Notes: generated by a model from the letters alone, not told the origin. 64,000 bases of DNA from Moritella dasanensis ArB 0140 (GCF_000276805.1 NZ_AKXQ01000023.1:1-64000), one strand, 5' to 3'; positions 25,256-34,976 are shown, counted from the first letter of the stretch. Numbers and translations: made by a program.

Positions 25256-27331
25256 ATGTTTTGTAAAACTCGATTAGCTGTCGTAATTGCGACGGTACTT
25301 GCAGCACCAGCAGCTTACTCTACTGAAACGGTAGAAACAGATGAGCACATGGAAGTTGTTGGCCGTGATTATGGCTATAAAGTTGATACCAACAGTACTG
25401 CAATGCGTGTTGAAGCAACACAACTTGAAACACCGGGACAAGTTACTGTTATTGACGAACAGCTAATTGATGAACAAAGAGCAAGCACACTTGGTAACGT
25501 ACTTAAGAATGATTCAAGTATCTCTGCTGGTGGTGTAAGCCGTAACCGTGAATCGTTCAAATTACGTGGTTTTGATTTAGAAAGTAGCAGTGGTTTCTTA
25601 CGTGATGGTAAACAGCATTGGTCGCACTACCGTCAACCGATTGAACTGCTAGAGCGTGTTGAAGTATTGAAAGGCCCTGCAGGCCTACTTTACGGTAAAT
25701 CAGCACCGGGCGGCCTAGTAAACATGGTTTCTAAAAAGCCAACGTACGAAACGCAAGTGAATATCAGCCAAGATTTAGGCTCTAACAATGATTCACGTAC
25801 AACCGCGGATGTAAGTGGTGCATTAAATGATGCGCAAACATTACGTGCCCGTGCGATTGTGTCTAAGCAAAGCTATGATTCATCACGCTCATATAGCGAT
25901 GGTAGTACACCGTCGACAGAACGTTTTGTTGGTGGTCTATTTGTTGATTACGACATCAATGACAAAGTAACAGTATCTGTACATTACGATAAGACTAACG
26001 ATAACGGCAGCGTAGATTCAGGTGCTTATATTGTTGATGGTAAACCTGTACTTGGCGAAGATCATATCTGGGATGCACAGTGGTCAACAATTGAAAATGA
26101 CGTTGAAAATGCTGGTTTTGATATCGCCGCGCAGCTATCTGATAACTGGAATATGAAATTAGGTTATAACAACCAAGACTTCAGACGTCGTGATACAGAA
26201 AGTTTTACAGACCCAACAAGTTACAATCCAGCGACTGGCGAAGTTAATTATGAAGTATACGACCGACTAGATCACTGGGTATTTAATACCGCGTTTATTG
26301 ATTTTGTCGGTGAATTCGATGCATTTGGTGTTCAGCATCAAACGTTAATCGGTGCGAACTGGTTAGGTTATTACTATTCAAAACTAAGTGAAAGCAGCGA
26401 TGAGTTAACGGGTGTTGTTGGTCAACCATTTGCTAAGCCAAGCGGTACAAATGCTGAGAATGATCCGAGTAAATCGATTACTGAACGTGATTCATACGGT
26501 ATCTATGTACAAGACATGGTTACAATTAATGACCAATGGCAAGTACTTGCTGGTTTACGTTTCGATCGTGAAGTAAATGAAGATCATACCTATAACAACG
26601 TATTACCGAAATTAGGATTGATTTATCATCCGAAACAAAACGGCTCGATTTACGCAACTTATTCTGAAAGCTTTGAACCAAAAGATCCTGTTAATAGTTC
26701 AAAAGATATCAACGATGGCATGGAGTTAGATCCTGTAAAAGGCAAGTTATACGAACTTGGTTCTAAATGGGAGTTAATGGACAACCAACTGCTTCTATCG
26801 GGTGCAATCTTCGATATCACACAAGAAAACATTGTGATTTCTCAAGATATCAGTGGTACTCAAACAGAAACAACACAAGCGGGTAAACAAGTTCACCGTG
26901 GTGCTGAATTTAGCGCTATGGGGTACGTGACTGAAGCTGTGTCACTTAGTGGTTCAATGACGTATTTAAACGCAGAAATTCATGATGAGTTTGATGCAGC
27001 TATTGACGGCAATCGCCCTGCTGATGTACCAGAGTTCTCTGCGAGTGTTTGGAGCCGTTACTCTTTTGCTAACAACACCGATGTAAACTTAGGTGCTATC
27101 TATGTTGGTGAACGTTTTGGTGATGAGAAAAATACTTACAAAAAAGACGCTTACACACGTTTTGATACCGGTATTGCGCACACGATTAATTATGATAAAG
27201 ACATGGACCTTGTAGTACGTTTCAACATCGAAAACCTGTTTGATACGGATTACCTAGCGGGTGGTAGCCAAAAGAAAACTATCATCGGTGAAGGTCGTAA
27301 CTACATGGCTTCAATCCAATTACGTTACTAA
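25256..27331 (+). CDS. TonB-dependent siderophore receptor
   Basis: 691 aa. Signal peptide (1-22), then a plug domain with LETPGQVTVIDEQLIDEQRASTLGNVLKNDSSI, FKLRGFDLES, RVEVLKGPAGLLYGKSAPGGLVNMVSKKP, then a 22-strand-type barrel ending IQLRY. The plug motifs are those of ferric-siderophore receptors of the FhuE/FpvA class. A TonB-box-like segment is near EHMEVVG. A Fur box precedes it and a complete TonB2-type energy operon follows, so they probably act together. The siderophore is not predictable. Confidence 0.95.
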   Translation: MFCKTRLAVVIATVLAAPAAYSTETVETDEHMEVVGRDYGYKVDTNSTAMRVEATQLETPGQVTVIDEQLIDEQRASTLGNVLKNDSSISAGGVSRNRESFKLRGFDLESSSGFLRDGKQHWSHYRQPIELLERVEVLKGPAGLLYGKSAPGGLVNMVSKKPTYETQVNISQDLGSNNDSRTTADVSGALNDAQTLRARAIVSKQSYDSSRSYSDGSTPSTERFVGGLFVDYDINDKVTVSVHYDKTNDNGSVDSGAYIVDGKPVLGEDHIWDAQWSTIENDVENAGFDIAAQLSDNWNMKLGYNNQDFRRRDTESFTDPTSYNPATGEVNYEVYDRLDHWVFNTAFIDFVGEFDAFGVQHQTLIGANWLGYYYSKLSESSDELTGVVGQPFAKPSGTNAENDPSKSITERDSYGIYVQDMVTINDQWQVLAGLRFDREVNEDHTYNNVLPKLGLIYHPKQNGSIYATYSESFEPKDPVNSSKDINDGMELDPVKGKLYELGSKWELMDNQLLLSGAIFDITQENIVISQDISGTQTETTQAGKQVHRGAEFSAMGYVTEAVSLSGSMTYLNAEIHDEFDAAIDGNRPADVPEFSASVWSRYSFANNTDVNLGAIYVGERFGDEKNTYKKDAYTRFDTGIAHTINYDKDMDLVVRFNIENLFDTDYLAGGSQKKTIIGEGRNYMASIQLRY

Positions 27332-27341
27332 GAACACAGGT

Positions 27342-27386
27342 GGCTATATGCTGAGCGGCTATATTCTAAGTGACTATATGCTAAGT
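27342..27386 (+). repeat. 15-bp tandem repeat, three copies
   Basis: GGCTATATGCTGAGC, GGCTATATTCTAAGT and GACTATATGCTAAGT follow one another immediately after the receptor gene. Non-coding. Confidence 0.85.
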
Positions 27387-27425
27387 AAATACGTGCTCAA
27401 GCTAAATAGCTAAACCTGCATAAAC

Positions 27426-27473
27426 AGCAGCAATCGACTCTTGGATCCCATAGATGTCGGTTGTTGCTTTTTG
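27426..27473 (+). terminator. Stem-loop between receptor and DUF3450 gene
   Basis: AGCAGCAATCGAC pairs with GTCGGTTGTTGCT (one mismatch and one wobble), followed by TTTTG. It may separate the receptor from the energy operon or attenuate read-through. Confidence 0.7.
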
Positions 27474-27517
27474 TGGTTTTATTCCTTTTTTAATTTTAAC
27501 TCGAATGTAGATTAATT

Positions 27518-28324
27518 ATGCTTAAAAATAAAACTTACTCTCTTGTTCTCGCTGCAGCATTGAGCAGTGTTACGTTTAGCAGTGTTGCGATTGCGCAAAC
27601 GAATGGCAGCACACAAGCGCTTAATGATGCCCAAGCACTGACTGAAAAAATGAATAATAAGGCGGCGCACAGTCAGCATAAAATTGATAACAGTGCCGAT
27701 CGTACTTTAAGCATGCAAGCAGAAATAGAACGTTTACAAGAAGAAGTCGACAACTTAGCTGTATATCGCGACCATCTTGCCAAATTAGTCAACAATCAAA
27801 ATCAAGAGTTAAAGAGTTTAGACGAACAACTTCAGGGTATTAAAAGTACCCGCCAAGGCATAGTGCCATTGATGTACAAGATGCTGTCAGGGCTCGATGA
27901 CATTATCAATACCGGTAAACCAATTAAGAAAGAGCAACGCCTAGCAAGGTTAGAAAAGTTAAATACCATGATGGGACAGGCTAATGTCAGTGATGCTGAA
28001 AAATACCGTCGTATCCTAGAAGCTTATCAAATCGAGATCGATTACGGCACTAAATTGGGTGTCTACCAAAGCGAAATTAGATTGGCGTCATCAGGGCAAT
28101 CTATCACCGTTGATTTGTTGCATCTGGGCCGTATTGCCTTTGTGGCGCGTAGTCTCGACAGCGAAAATTACTGGCAGTGGCATGACGAACGTCAGGAGTG
28201 GGTGACGATCACAGAGCAGACTCAGGATATCGATAAAGCCTTCAAAATGGCCAATAAACAAATAGCCCCAAGCTTAATTTCTCTTCCTGTGACAACGGCA
28301 CAAAATGTAGGTAATGCTCAATGA
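27518..28324 (+). CDS. DUF3450 periplasmic coiled-coil protein
   Basis: 268 aa. Signal peptide (1-26, ending AIA-QTNG), long coiled coil (about 45-115: RTLSMQAEIERLQEEVDNLAVYRDHLAKLVNNQNQELKSLDEQL), then a helical domain ending with WQWHDERQEWVTI. DUF3450 genes routinely open TonB2/TtpC operons in Vibrio and Shewanella. The exact role in energy transfer is not established. The stop overlaps the next start (ATGA). Confidence 0.9.
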   Translation: MLKNKTYSLVLAAALSSVTFSSVAIAQTNGSTQALNDAQALTEKMNNKAAHSQHKIDNSADRTLSMQAEIERLQEEVDNLAVYRDHLAKLVNNQNQELKSLDEQLQGIKSTRQGIVPLMYKMLSGLDDIINTGKPIKKEQRLARLEKLNTMMGQANVSDAEKYRRILEAYQIEIDYGTKLGVYQSEIRLASSGQSITVDLLHLGRIAFVARSLDSENYWQWHDERQEWVTITEQTQDIDKAFKMANKQIAPSLISLPVTTAQNVGNAQ

Positions 28325-29844
28325 AAACATTTATTGCAATGAATCAAGCGAAATCACTTTTAGCACAAGCACTGTTAGCACAAGCACTGATGTTTGGCGC
28401 ATTAACCTTTAGCGCACAGTCTTTAGCGGCGAACGATGACGTTGTCAACAATGAAGCTGCAGTAATCAGCGCAACATTACTCAACGACACTAAACAAGAT
28501 AATAAGCAATTAATCACAGCGTTAAAGCAACGCGAAGCGGGTTTTAAATTAACAGAACAACAAATTAAGCAATTGCGTCAAACGTTATTAACAACACAAC
28601 GCCAATTGCAAAATGAAACCGAAACACTAAGCCAACAGTTTACTCGCAATGAAGAACTATTAGCCAAGCAAGAAACGCGTCTACGTTTAGAAACCGGTAG
28701 CTTAGGTGAGCTATTTGGTGTGGTACGCCAATCGGCGAAACAGTTAAGCAGTGAAATTAATACGGCCGTCACGGCTATTGATAGTGCGACGTTTGCACCG
28801 GTTGTTGCTGATATTGTGGCAGCTAGAACCTTACCGTCAATGGTGCAACTCACTGGTTTATGGTCAGCATTAGCCGAGCAAATTAACGCCAGTGGTGATG
28901 TTAAAACAGTGAATGTGGCTGTTATTGATGGCGCAGGGCAATTAGCGGATAAACCGGCCGTACGTCTGGGCAGCATTGGCCTTGTCGGTGAACAAGGTTA
29001 TTTAGCGTGGAATGGCGAGACGCAAACCGCTACTGCGTATCTAAAACAACCTCAAAATGGACCAACCTCGGCCAATCTATCTGCACCTAATACCGTTGCA
29101 AATGTGGTTGTTCTTGACCCATCTCGTGGTTTGATGCTCGCGCAATTAGAAAATACCCCAACATTAAAAGACCGTTTAGAAAATGGTGGCACTGTCGGTT
29201 ACGTGATTATTTCATTATTGGTGGTTGGTTTATTCATCGCGCTGATACAAGGTATCAAGTTAGTGCTTGCTCGTCGTAAAATCCAGCAGCAATTAGCGGA
29301 TCCTAGCGTGATAGGGGATAACCCATTAGGGCGTATTTTACAAGTGTATGTGGATAGCAAGGCTAAATCAGCCTTACTACATAGTACCGAAGCGTTAGAG
29401 TTACGTTTGATGGAAGTGGTCGTTGATGAACAACAAGGGCTAGAAAAAGGCTTGTCTATGTTGAAACTGCTGGCCGCTCTAGCACCTATGCTAGGTCTGC
29501 TGGGCACGGTGACGGGTATGATTGAAACATTCCAAGTGATTACTCAATTCGGTAATGGCGATCCGAAAGTGATGGCGGGTGGTATTTCAATGGCGCTGAT
29601 CACGACTGTATTAGGTTTGGTTGCGGCGATGCCGTTATTACTGGCGCATAACATGCTAAGCACGCAAGCGGATAATATTCGCGATACGTTAGAGAAACAG
29701 GGCATTAGCCTCGTCGCTGAAGAAGCTGAAAAGTTAGCCATTGCGGCGGTTGAAAGCTCGCAAGTGAACAGTCCGCAAGTTAAAAGCTCGCCCGTTAACA
29801 GCGCTGCAGTTGCAAGTGCGACGCTCACCCAACACGCAGGTTAA
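28321..29844 (+). CDS. ttpC: TtpC-like MotA/TolQ/ExbB proton channel protein
   Basis: 507 aa, much longer than ExbB. Signal/anchor (about 10-37), a long periplasmic coiled-coil and globular region (about 45-285), TM1 (about 290-315), then a MotA/TolQ/ExbB domain (LKLLAALAPMLGLLGTVTGMIETFQVITQFGNGDPKVMAGGISMALITTVLGLVAAMPLLLAHNML). In Vibrio, TtpC is required for TonB2-dependent iron uptake. It lies between DUF3450 and ExbB in a tightly packed operon. The C-terminal tail is a Ser/Val repeat (SSQVNSPQVKSSPVNS). Confidence 0.92.
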   Translation: MKTFIAMNQAKSLLAQALLAQALMFGALTFSAQSLAANDDVVNNEAAVISATLLNDTKQDNKQLITALKQREAGFKLTEQQIKQLRQTLLTTQRQLQNETETLSQQFTRNEELLAKQETRLRLETGSLGELFGVVRQSAKQLSSEINTAVTAIDSATFAPVVADIVAARTLPSMVQLTGLWSALAEQINASGDVKTVNVAVIDGAGQLADKPAVRLGSIGLVGEQGYLAWNGETQTATAYLKQPQNGPTSANLSAPNTVANVVVLDPSRGLMLAQLENTPTLKDRLENGGTVGYVIISLLVVGLFIALIQGIKLVLARRKIQQQLADPSVIGDNPLGRILQVYVDSKAKSALLHSTEALELRLMEVVVDEQQGLEKGLSMLKLLAALAPMLGLLGTVTGMIETFQVITQFGNGDPKVMAGGISMALITTVLGLVAAMPLLLAHNMLSTQADNIRDTLEKQGISLVAEEAEKLAIAAVESSQVNSPQVKSSPVNSAAVASATLTQHAG

Positions 29845-29848
29845 TCGC

Positions 29849-30421
29849 ATGGACTTTGATATTACCTTTGCGGATTGGCTAAACAGCATCAATCACTTTA
29901 TGCAACAAGGCGGGCCAATTCTGTATTGGCTTGCGGCTGTTGTTATCTTGTGTTGGTTTTGTGTCATGGAACGCTTGTTATATTTGTACGGTTATTTTCC
30001 TGCACTGCAACGCCAACTGTTAGCGCGTTGGCATGCTCGTAAAGAGCAAGAATCATGGCATGCTCACGCTATTCGTGGTGGCTGGTTATTGCAGGCGAAA
30101 CAAGCGCTGCAACAGAACCTTAATTTTTTAAAAGTGTTAGTGGCTATCTGCCCTATGTTAGGGCTTTTAGGCACGGTTACCGGCATGATCAGTGTATTTG
30201 ATGTCATGGCGACATTAGGTAGCAGTGAACCTAAGTTAATGGCAGCGGGCATTTCATTAGCGACCTTACCGACAATGGCGGGCATGGTCGCGGCACTGGC
30301 CGGTATGTTTGCCCATGCTCGATTAACTAAAGCTTGCGATACCCGTTATAACAAATTAGAAAAACAGTTAAGACCATCTATTAAGACAGACTATTTATTA
30401 AGGAAAGCGCATGAGATTTAA
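29849..30421 (+). CDS. exbB2: ExbB-type proton channel subunit of the TonB2 system
   Basis: 190 aa. Three membrane helices and the MotA/TolQ/ExbB signature VAICPMLGLLGTVTGMISVFDVMATLGSSEPKLMAAGISLATLPTMAGMVAALAGMFA. With ExbD it converts proton flow into motion of TonB. ATG 29849 lies 5 nt after the ttpC stop with GCAGG upstream; a longer frame has no support. It overlaps exbD by 11 bp. Confidence 0.93.
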   Translation: MDFDITFADWLNSINHFMQQGGPILYWLAAVVILCWFCVMERLLYLYGYFPALQRQLLARWHARKEQESWHAHAIRGGWLLQAKQALQQNLNFLKVLVAICPMLGLLGTVTGMISVFDVMATLGSSEPKLMAAGISLATLPTMAGMVAALAGMFAHARLTKACDTRYNKLEKQLRPSIKTDYLLRKAHEI

Positions 30422-30815
30422 TCGCCGTTCAGCTGCACGTGAAGATGCTCAAATTGATATGACGTCGATGTTAGATATTGTATTCATCATGCTGATTTTC
30501 TTTATCGTAACCAGTTCGTTTGTACGTGAATCAGGGGTTGAAGTTAACCGTCCGCAAGCCAGTAACGTGGTTAGCCAAGCGGGTGCCGGTATCTTTATTG
30601 CTATTACTTCGAACAACGATATTTTTATTGATAAACGCATGGTAGATGTAGAGCGAGTACAAGCTACACTTGAGCATTTATTGTTGTCGCAACCTGACGC
30701 GTCTTTGGTTATTCAAGCCGATGAGCATGCGTTTAACGGTACTGTGGTTAAAGTCATGGACGCGGCGAACGGCGCGGGTGTGAGTGGTATCGCATTGGCG
30801 GTGGAGAAGTCTTAA
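30411..30815 (+). CDS. exbD2: ExbD-type subunit of the TonB2 system
   Basis: 134 aa. A short cytoplasmic start is followed by one membrane helix with the conserved Asp (IDMTSMLDIVFIMLIFFIVTSSFV) and a periplasmic domain (IFIAITSNNDIFIDKRMVDVERVQATLEHLLLSQPDASLVIQADEHA). AAGGAAAG precedes the ATG inside the exbB end. The stop shares a base with the tonB start (TAATG). Confidence 0.93.
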   Translation: MRFNRRSAAREDAQIDMTSMLDIVFIMLIFFIVTSSFVRESGVEVNRPQASNVVSQAGAGIFIAITSNNDIFIDKRMVDVERVQATLEHLLLSQPDASLVIQADEHAFNGTVVKVMDAANGAGVSGIALAVEKS

Positions 30816-31429
30816 TGTTACGTTTTTTATTGGCCATCCCTTTGGCTTTTGCTGTGACCTTAGGTTTATTTACGTTAATGGCGTGGATGGTCGATAACGG
30901 CAATACAGGTAAACCTGAAGAGTCGACCGCGCAAGCGTTCGATATCGTTATGGTTGAACAAGAACGTGATGTTAATCGTCGCCAGCGCGCACTGCCAGAG
31001 CAACCTAAAAACGCACCACCACCAACTGACAGTGTGCCAGTGGCGAATGCTGAGGTTAAGTCGTTAGCCTTACCCGATATGCCGGTACTTGGTATTGATA
31101 TGGCCGGTATTGGTGTCGAAATTGGTTTGCCTGCGATAGGCGAGTTTAGTGCTAATCAGCAAGCGATGCCTTTGTATCGTGTTGAGCCGCGTTACCCATC
31201 ACGAGCGATGAAACAAGGCGCGCAAGGGTGGGTGAAAATGTCATTTACCATCGATACCTTGGGTCGTCCGATTAATATCAAAGTGATGGATGCGAAACCA
31301 AGACGTTTATTTGAAAGATCGGCCGTAAAAGCATTAAGAAAATGGAAGTATCAGCCCAAGTTGGAAGCGGGAAAAGCCATGATGCAAGTTAATCAGACGG
31401 TTACTTTGGAGTTTAAATTAGAGCGATGA
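30815..31429 (+). CDS. tonB2: TonB2-type energy transducer
   Basis: 204 aa. N-terminal membrane anchor (residues 3-26), a short proline-containing linker (LPEQPKNAPPPTDSVP), and a TonB C-terminal domain (PLYRVEPRYPSRAMKQGAQGWVKMSFTIDTLGRPINIKVMDAKPRRLFERSAVKALRKWKYQP). The linker is far shorter than in TonB1, as is typical of TonB2 proteins. Four-base overlap with the TPR gene. Confidence 0.93.
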   Translation: MLRFLLAIPLAFAVTLGLFTLMAWMVDNGNTGKPEESTAQAFDIVMVEQERDVNRRQRALPEQPKNAPPPTDSVPVANAEVKSLALPDMPVLGIDMAGIGVEIGLPAIGEFSANQQAMPLYRVEPRYPSRAMKQGAQGWVKMSFTIDTLGRPINIKVMDAKPRRLFERSAVKALRKWKYQPKLEAGKAMMQVNQTVTLEFKLER

Positions 31430-32802
31430 TTAATTACTTAACTATTTATAAAACCAAGCTAACTATGTATAAAACCAAGCTAACTATGTATAAAACAAAG
31501 CTAAAAAGCACGTTGTTATTCGTCTTAATGTGTTTGTTTACATCATCAGCTTATGCAAACCCGCCGCAATTAACGCAGTTTATTGCCGGCAAGGTCCAAG
31601 CCGCACAAGCATTGCAACAACAAGATCGTTATAGCGATGCTATTGAGTTATTAACTGAGCTGACCCCACGACAAGCGTACGATCAAGCTTTTGTACATCG
31701 CGTATTAGGGATATTTCATTGGCAACAAGAAGATACGCAGCAAGCGATTAAATACTTATCCTTGGCCGTTGAGAGTCAGTTATTACCCACTGAGCAGACT
31801 TGGGTGACGCAGCGTATGGTTGCGGATATCTTGCTTAGCGAGCAGCAGTATAAGCAGGCGCTACCGCATTATTACGGACTGGTGAATAACTATGCGTTAC
31901 TCGATGGCGTGCTGGTTAATACGCAGCTCAAAGCTGATGAAAATCGTAATAAGATAGCTAAACGTAATAACAAATCATCTGATATTAAGATCAAAGCGTT
32001 TACTGAACTTTGGTTACGTATCGCCCAAACTCATTATCAGCTGCGTGAATGGGATAAGGTACTGAGCGCTGTGCAATCATTCGAAGGGTTAAATACCCAA
32101 GGTGATCAAGTTCAGGCATTAAATTTACAACTGACCGCACAATCACAATTGCAACGCTGGCCTGCAGCGATTACTACGTTAGACCGTATCATTGCCGTTG
32201 AACCCGATAAGTTATTATGGTGGCAGCAGCTTGCTGGTTTGCAACTGCGTATCTCGCAGCCACAAGCAGCCTTAACTACCTTGATCCTAGCGCAGCGTCA
32301 AGGACTGGAATTAAGCGTTGCAGAGCGCCGCACTTTAGCGCAGCTTTACGCACAACAAGGTATTCCAGCGCAAGCTGCACATGAATTAGGTCTATTAGCG
32401 GCTAATATTACGGATAAAAACGAGCGTCAAAAACTGTTAGCCGAACAAGCACAATATTGGCAGATGGCAAAAGAATGGCATAAAGCCATTGGCACATGGC
32501 GTGAAGTTATTAGCTTGTCAGAAAATGGCGCAGCTGAATATCGTTGGCCACTTGCACAATTATTGTTACAACAAGGGCGTTATGAATCGGCGCTTGTGGA
32601 GTTAAAACACCCGCAAATTAAACAAGATAAAAGTAACAAGGAACAAGCGGCGATGGAATTAGCGAAAGTCCGTGCGTATTATAAATTAGCGCAATTTGAT
32701 CGTGCGATTACCCATGCGAAGTTAGCCCAGCACCTTGCGCCATCAGCAAGTGCGAAAGGTTGGCTTAAGTATTTAAAGCAAGTACGTCAGATTAATAGTT
32801 AA
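31426..32802 (+). CDS. TPR-repeat protein of the TonB2 operon
   Basis: 458 aa. A signal sequence (about 27-45, STLLFVLMCLFTSSAYA) is followed by repeated helical TPR-like units over the rest of the chain (for example AQALQQQDRYSDAIELLTEL, FVHRVLGIFHWQQEDTQQAIKYLSLAV). The last gene of TonB2 operons in related bacteria encodes such a periplasmic TPR protein, likely a scaffold. The N-terminus before the signal core is three 7-residue repeats (TIYKTKL, TMYKTKL, TMYKTKL); two internal Met codons could serve as starts. Confidence 0.88.
   Translation: MINYLTIYKTKLTMYKTKLTMYKTKLKSTLLFVLMCLFTSSAYANPPQLTQFIAGKVQAAQALQQQDRYSDAIELLTELTPRQAYDQAFVHRVLGIFHWQQEDTQQAIKYLSLAVESQLLPTEQTWVTQRMVADILLSEQQYKQALPHYYGLVNNYALLDGVLVNTQLKADENRNKIAKRNNKSSDIKIKAFTELWLRIAQTHYQLREWDKVLSAVQSFEGLNTQGDQVQALNLQLTAQSQLQRWPAAITTLDRIIAVEPDKLLWWQQLAGLQLRISQPQAALTTLILAQRQGLELSVAERRTLAQLYAQQGIPAQAAHELGLLAANITDKNERQKLLAEQAQYWQMAKEWHKAIGTWREVISLSENGAAEYRWPLAQLLLQQGRYESALVELKHPQIKQDKSNKEQAAMELAKVRAYYKLAQFDRAITHAKLAQHLAPSASAKGWLKYLKQVRQINS
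31441..31503 (+). repeat. 21-bp tandem repeat, three copies, in a signal-peptide region
   Basis: Units at 31441-31461, 31462-31482 and 31483-31503, each ACTAT(T/G)TATAAAACCAAGCTA with one or two differences; they encode (T)xYKTKL. Confidence 0.95.
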
Positions 32803-33165
32803 TACTTCAAGTCATAAAATTGAAGTAATAATTCTATTTATGTCGTTATGTTAGTAGTTAAGCTGGCATAGCGACCTCATTTAACGCGAAGGTTCACATT
32901 TTCAACCTTGTTATATAAATGCCGAACGTGGTCGGGTTACGACTTTAGTTTGAGGCTGTTTTTTCGTTATGCCTTGTTGTCACTGTCTACCATTTCATCC
33001 CCAAATAGCATATCTCATACTTCTTATTTTATCCTCCTCATACTGGCTAATTGTCGTTAGCACTTTTGTTTTTATTGTAAATGTTAGTCTTTGCTGCGGA
33101 TGAATAAGGATTGTTCATCATCCAAATGGAACAAGTCATCGTAAAATTAAATAAGGATATTTATT
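32803..33165. other. Non-coding gap after the TonB2 operon
   Basis: GTCGTTATG (32842-32850) and CATAGCGAC (32867-32875) form a 9-bp stem with one G.U wobble but no T-run, possibly the end of the TonB2 transcript. I see nothing else: no RNA gene or clear promoter boxes. Confidence 0.4.
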
Positions 33166-33471
33166 ATGTTGAAGAAGTTGCTTCTTGCAATGACATTGAT
33201 GAGTGCGAGCACTGTTGCTATCGCACAACTTCAAGTCACAACCACAAGTTATGATAAAAACGTACTTGGCGTTATTAATGTCACGAATAGTGTTGTTGAG
33301 ATGAACATTAATGAATCAGGGGATCTCGATCTAAACGGGATTGATGTCCAACTTGCAGACAGTAATTTTATTATACCGTGCTCCTCTAGTGCTCAAGTGA
33401 CAATCACTGCAGCAGGCTTTGATGAAGAAGTTGATTGTCCAGGATTTGTTACTATCGAGGAGACTGAATAA
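33166..33471 (+). CDS. Small secreted protein, unknown
   Basis: 101 aa. Signal peptide (1-20, ending AIA-QLQV). The mature domain of about 80 residues is beta-rich with two Cys (IIPCSSS, VDCPGF) and an acidic end (TIEETE). The family is not recognised. The stop shares a base with the next start (TAATG), so it is expressed with the PKD lipoprotein and may be its partner. Confidence 0.7.
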   Translation: MLKKLLLAMTLMSASTVAIAQLQVTTTSYDKNVLGVINVTNSVVEMNINESGDLDLNGIDVQLADSNFIIPCSSSAQVTITAAGFDEEVDCPGFVTIEETE

Positions 33472-34841
33472 TGAAAAAATTATTACTCGTAATGACACTC
33501 GGGGCATTATCTGGCTGTATGAGTGACTCGGATGATACTGAGGAACTGAGTTCGCCGATCATCACTGCCGATTTTTCCACAGCGAAAGATGATCTTAAAG
33601 TTACTTTCACGAATACATCAACCAGTACTGATAGCCCAATAGACAGTTATCAGTGGGATTTTGGTGATGATTCAGCAGCTAGCTTTGCTATCAATCCAGT
33701 TTATACTTATACAGTGGCTGATACCTATAGCGTGCTACTTACTGTTACTACTGAAGACGGCGGCAGTACCAGTATTACGCGTGATGTTAGCGTGGCGAAA
33801 ATACCTGGTAACCCAACGGCTGACTTTACTTATAGTCCCGATGGCTTAACGGTGACGTTTACTGATAGCTCGGCTGTGGCTAACGATACCATAGCCAATT
33901 ACAGTTGGAACTTTGGCGATGTAGCACCGGGTAATACCTCGGCACTTGCTTCACCATCACATACTTACAGCGCCTCTGGTGATTATGATGTGACCTTAGA
34001 TATTACGTCTGAGCTGGGTAATAAAACAGCTACTGTGAGTTATCAGGTGACTGTTACTGATAATGTAATCGACCCGGTGAATCCGCAGGCTGACTTTAGT
34101 TCGGTTGTTACTGATTTAGACGTTACGTTTACTGATTTAACCAGTGTAGACAACGGCAGTATTACTGACTATTTGTGGGGTTTTGGTGATAGCACATCGT
34201 CTGCACTTGCTTCACCTTCTCACTCTTATGCCGCTGGTGGCACTTACTCGGTGAGATTAGATGTAACCGGCAGTGATGGTACGACTGCAAGTAACAGTAA
34301 AGACGTTACTGCTTATGATCCTGCGATAGAACCGACTACACCGACGGTGAGCTTTACGTCTGATGCATTAGCTGAATTACCAAGTTTTACGGTTAACTTT
34401 ACCGCTGACGCTGCCAATGAAACAAGTCCTATTACTACTTATGCATGGGATTTCGATAGCTTAGGTGCGTCGAGTGCATTTAACCCGACGTTTACCTTTG
34501 CTGATGCAGGTATATATACAATACAGTTAACAGTGACGTCAGAAGAAGGTATTGAAAACAGCTATTCGGAAAGTGTCGAAGTATTTGCCCCTGTGATTGA
34601 GTTACCTGAATATATTGCTTGTCAGGTTACCTCAACCTCGTCATCAAATGCTTCAAACAGAGACGAAGAGCTCGTAAGTTGTTTTGTCAGTGATGTAGCT
34701 ATTTTAGATAAGAAGCAAGCGGGTGTTTGGTGTGCAGAGCAAGTATCTTCGTACATTACTGGTCCGGATTTCAGTGGTTTAAACTGGTTTCGAGCCCGCC
34801 CTACATTAACGGCAAATGTATTAGAAACTGCTTGTCCATAA
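33471..34841 (+). CDS. Lipoprotein with four PKD domains
   Basis: 456 aa. A lipobox (LSGC, Cys16) with Met-Ser following, then four PKD repeats of about 85 residues with typical cores: YQWDFGDDSAASFAINPVYTY, YSWNFGDVAPGN...HTYSASGDYDV, YLWGFGDSTSS...HSYAAGGTYSV, YAWDFDSLGASSAFNPTFTFADAGIYTI. The last about 75 residues hold four Cys (IACQ, VSCFV, GVWCAEQ, ETACP). PKD domains mediate surface interactions with glycans or proteins. No enzymatic domain is present. It is translationally coupled to the small secreted protein. Confidence 0.88.
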   Translation: MKKLLLVMTLGALSGCMSDSDDTEELSSPIITADFSTAKDDLKVTFTNTSTSTDSPIDSYQWDFGDDSAASFAINPVYTYTVADTYSVLLTVTTEDGGSTSITRDVSVAKIPGNPTADFTYSPDGLTVTFTDSSAVANDTIANYSWNFGDVAPGNTSALASPSHTYSASGDYDVTLDITSELGNKTATVSYQVTVTDNVIDPVNPQADFSSVVTDLDVTFTDLTSVDNGSITDYLWGFGDSTSSALASPSHSYAAGGTYSVRLDVTGSDGTTASNSKDVTAYDPAIEPTTPTVSFTSDALAELPSFTVNFTADAANETSPITTYAWDFDSLGASSAFNPTFTFADAGIYTIQLTVTSEEGIENSYSESVEVFAPVIELPEYIACQVTSTSSSNASNRDEELVSCFVSDVAILDKKQAGVWCAEQVSSYITGPDFSGLNWFRARPTLTANVLETACP

Positions 34842-34901
34842 ACCGTTAATTGTAATGGTTACTACCATCCCAACGTCGTAATCGATATAAAGTGTAACGT
34901 T

Positions 34902-34940
34902 AGCCCTGTATTAGTTTATTCAAACTTGCAGGGCTTTTTC
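34902..34940 (+). terminator. Rho-independent terminator
   Basis: AGCCCTG (34902-34908) and CAGGGCT (34929-34935) with a T-run; follows the PKD lipoprotein. Confidence 0.85.
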
Positions 34941-34976
34941 GTTTTACGGCGTTAATGTCTTAATCCTTTAACCTTT

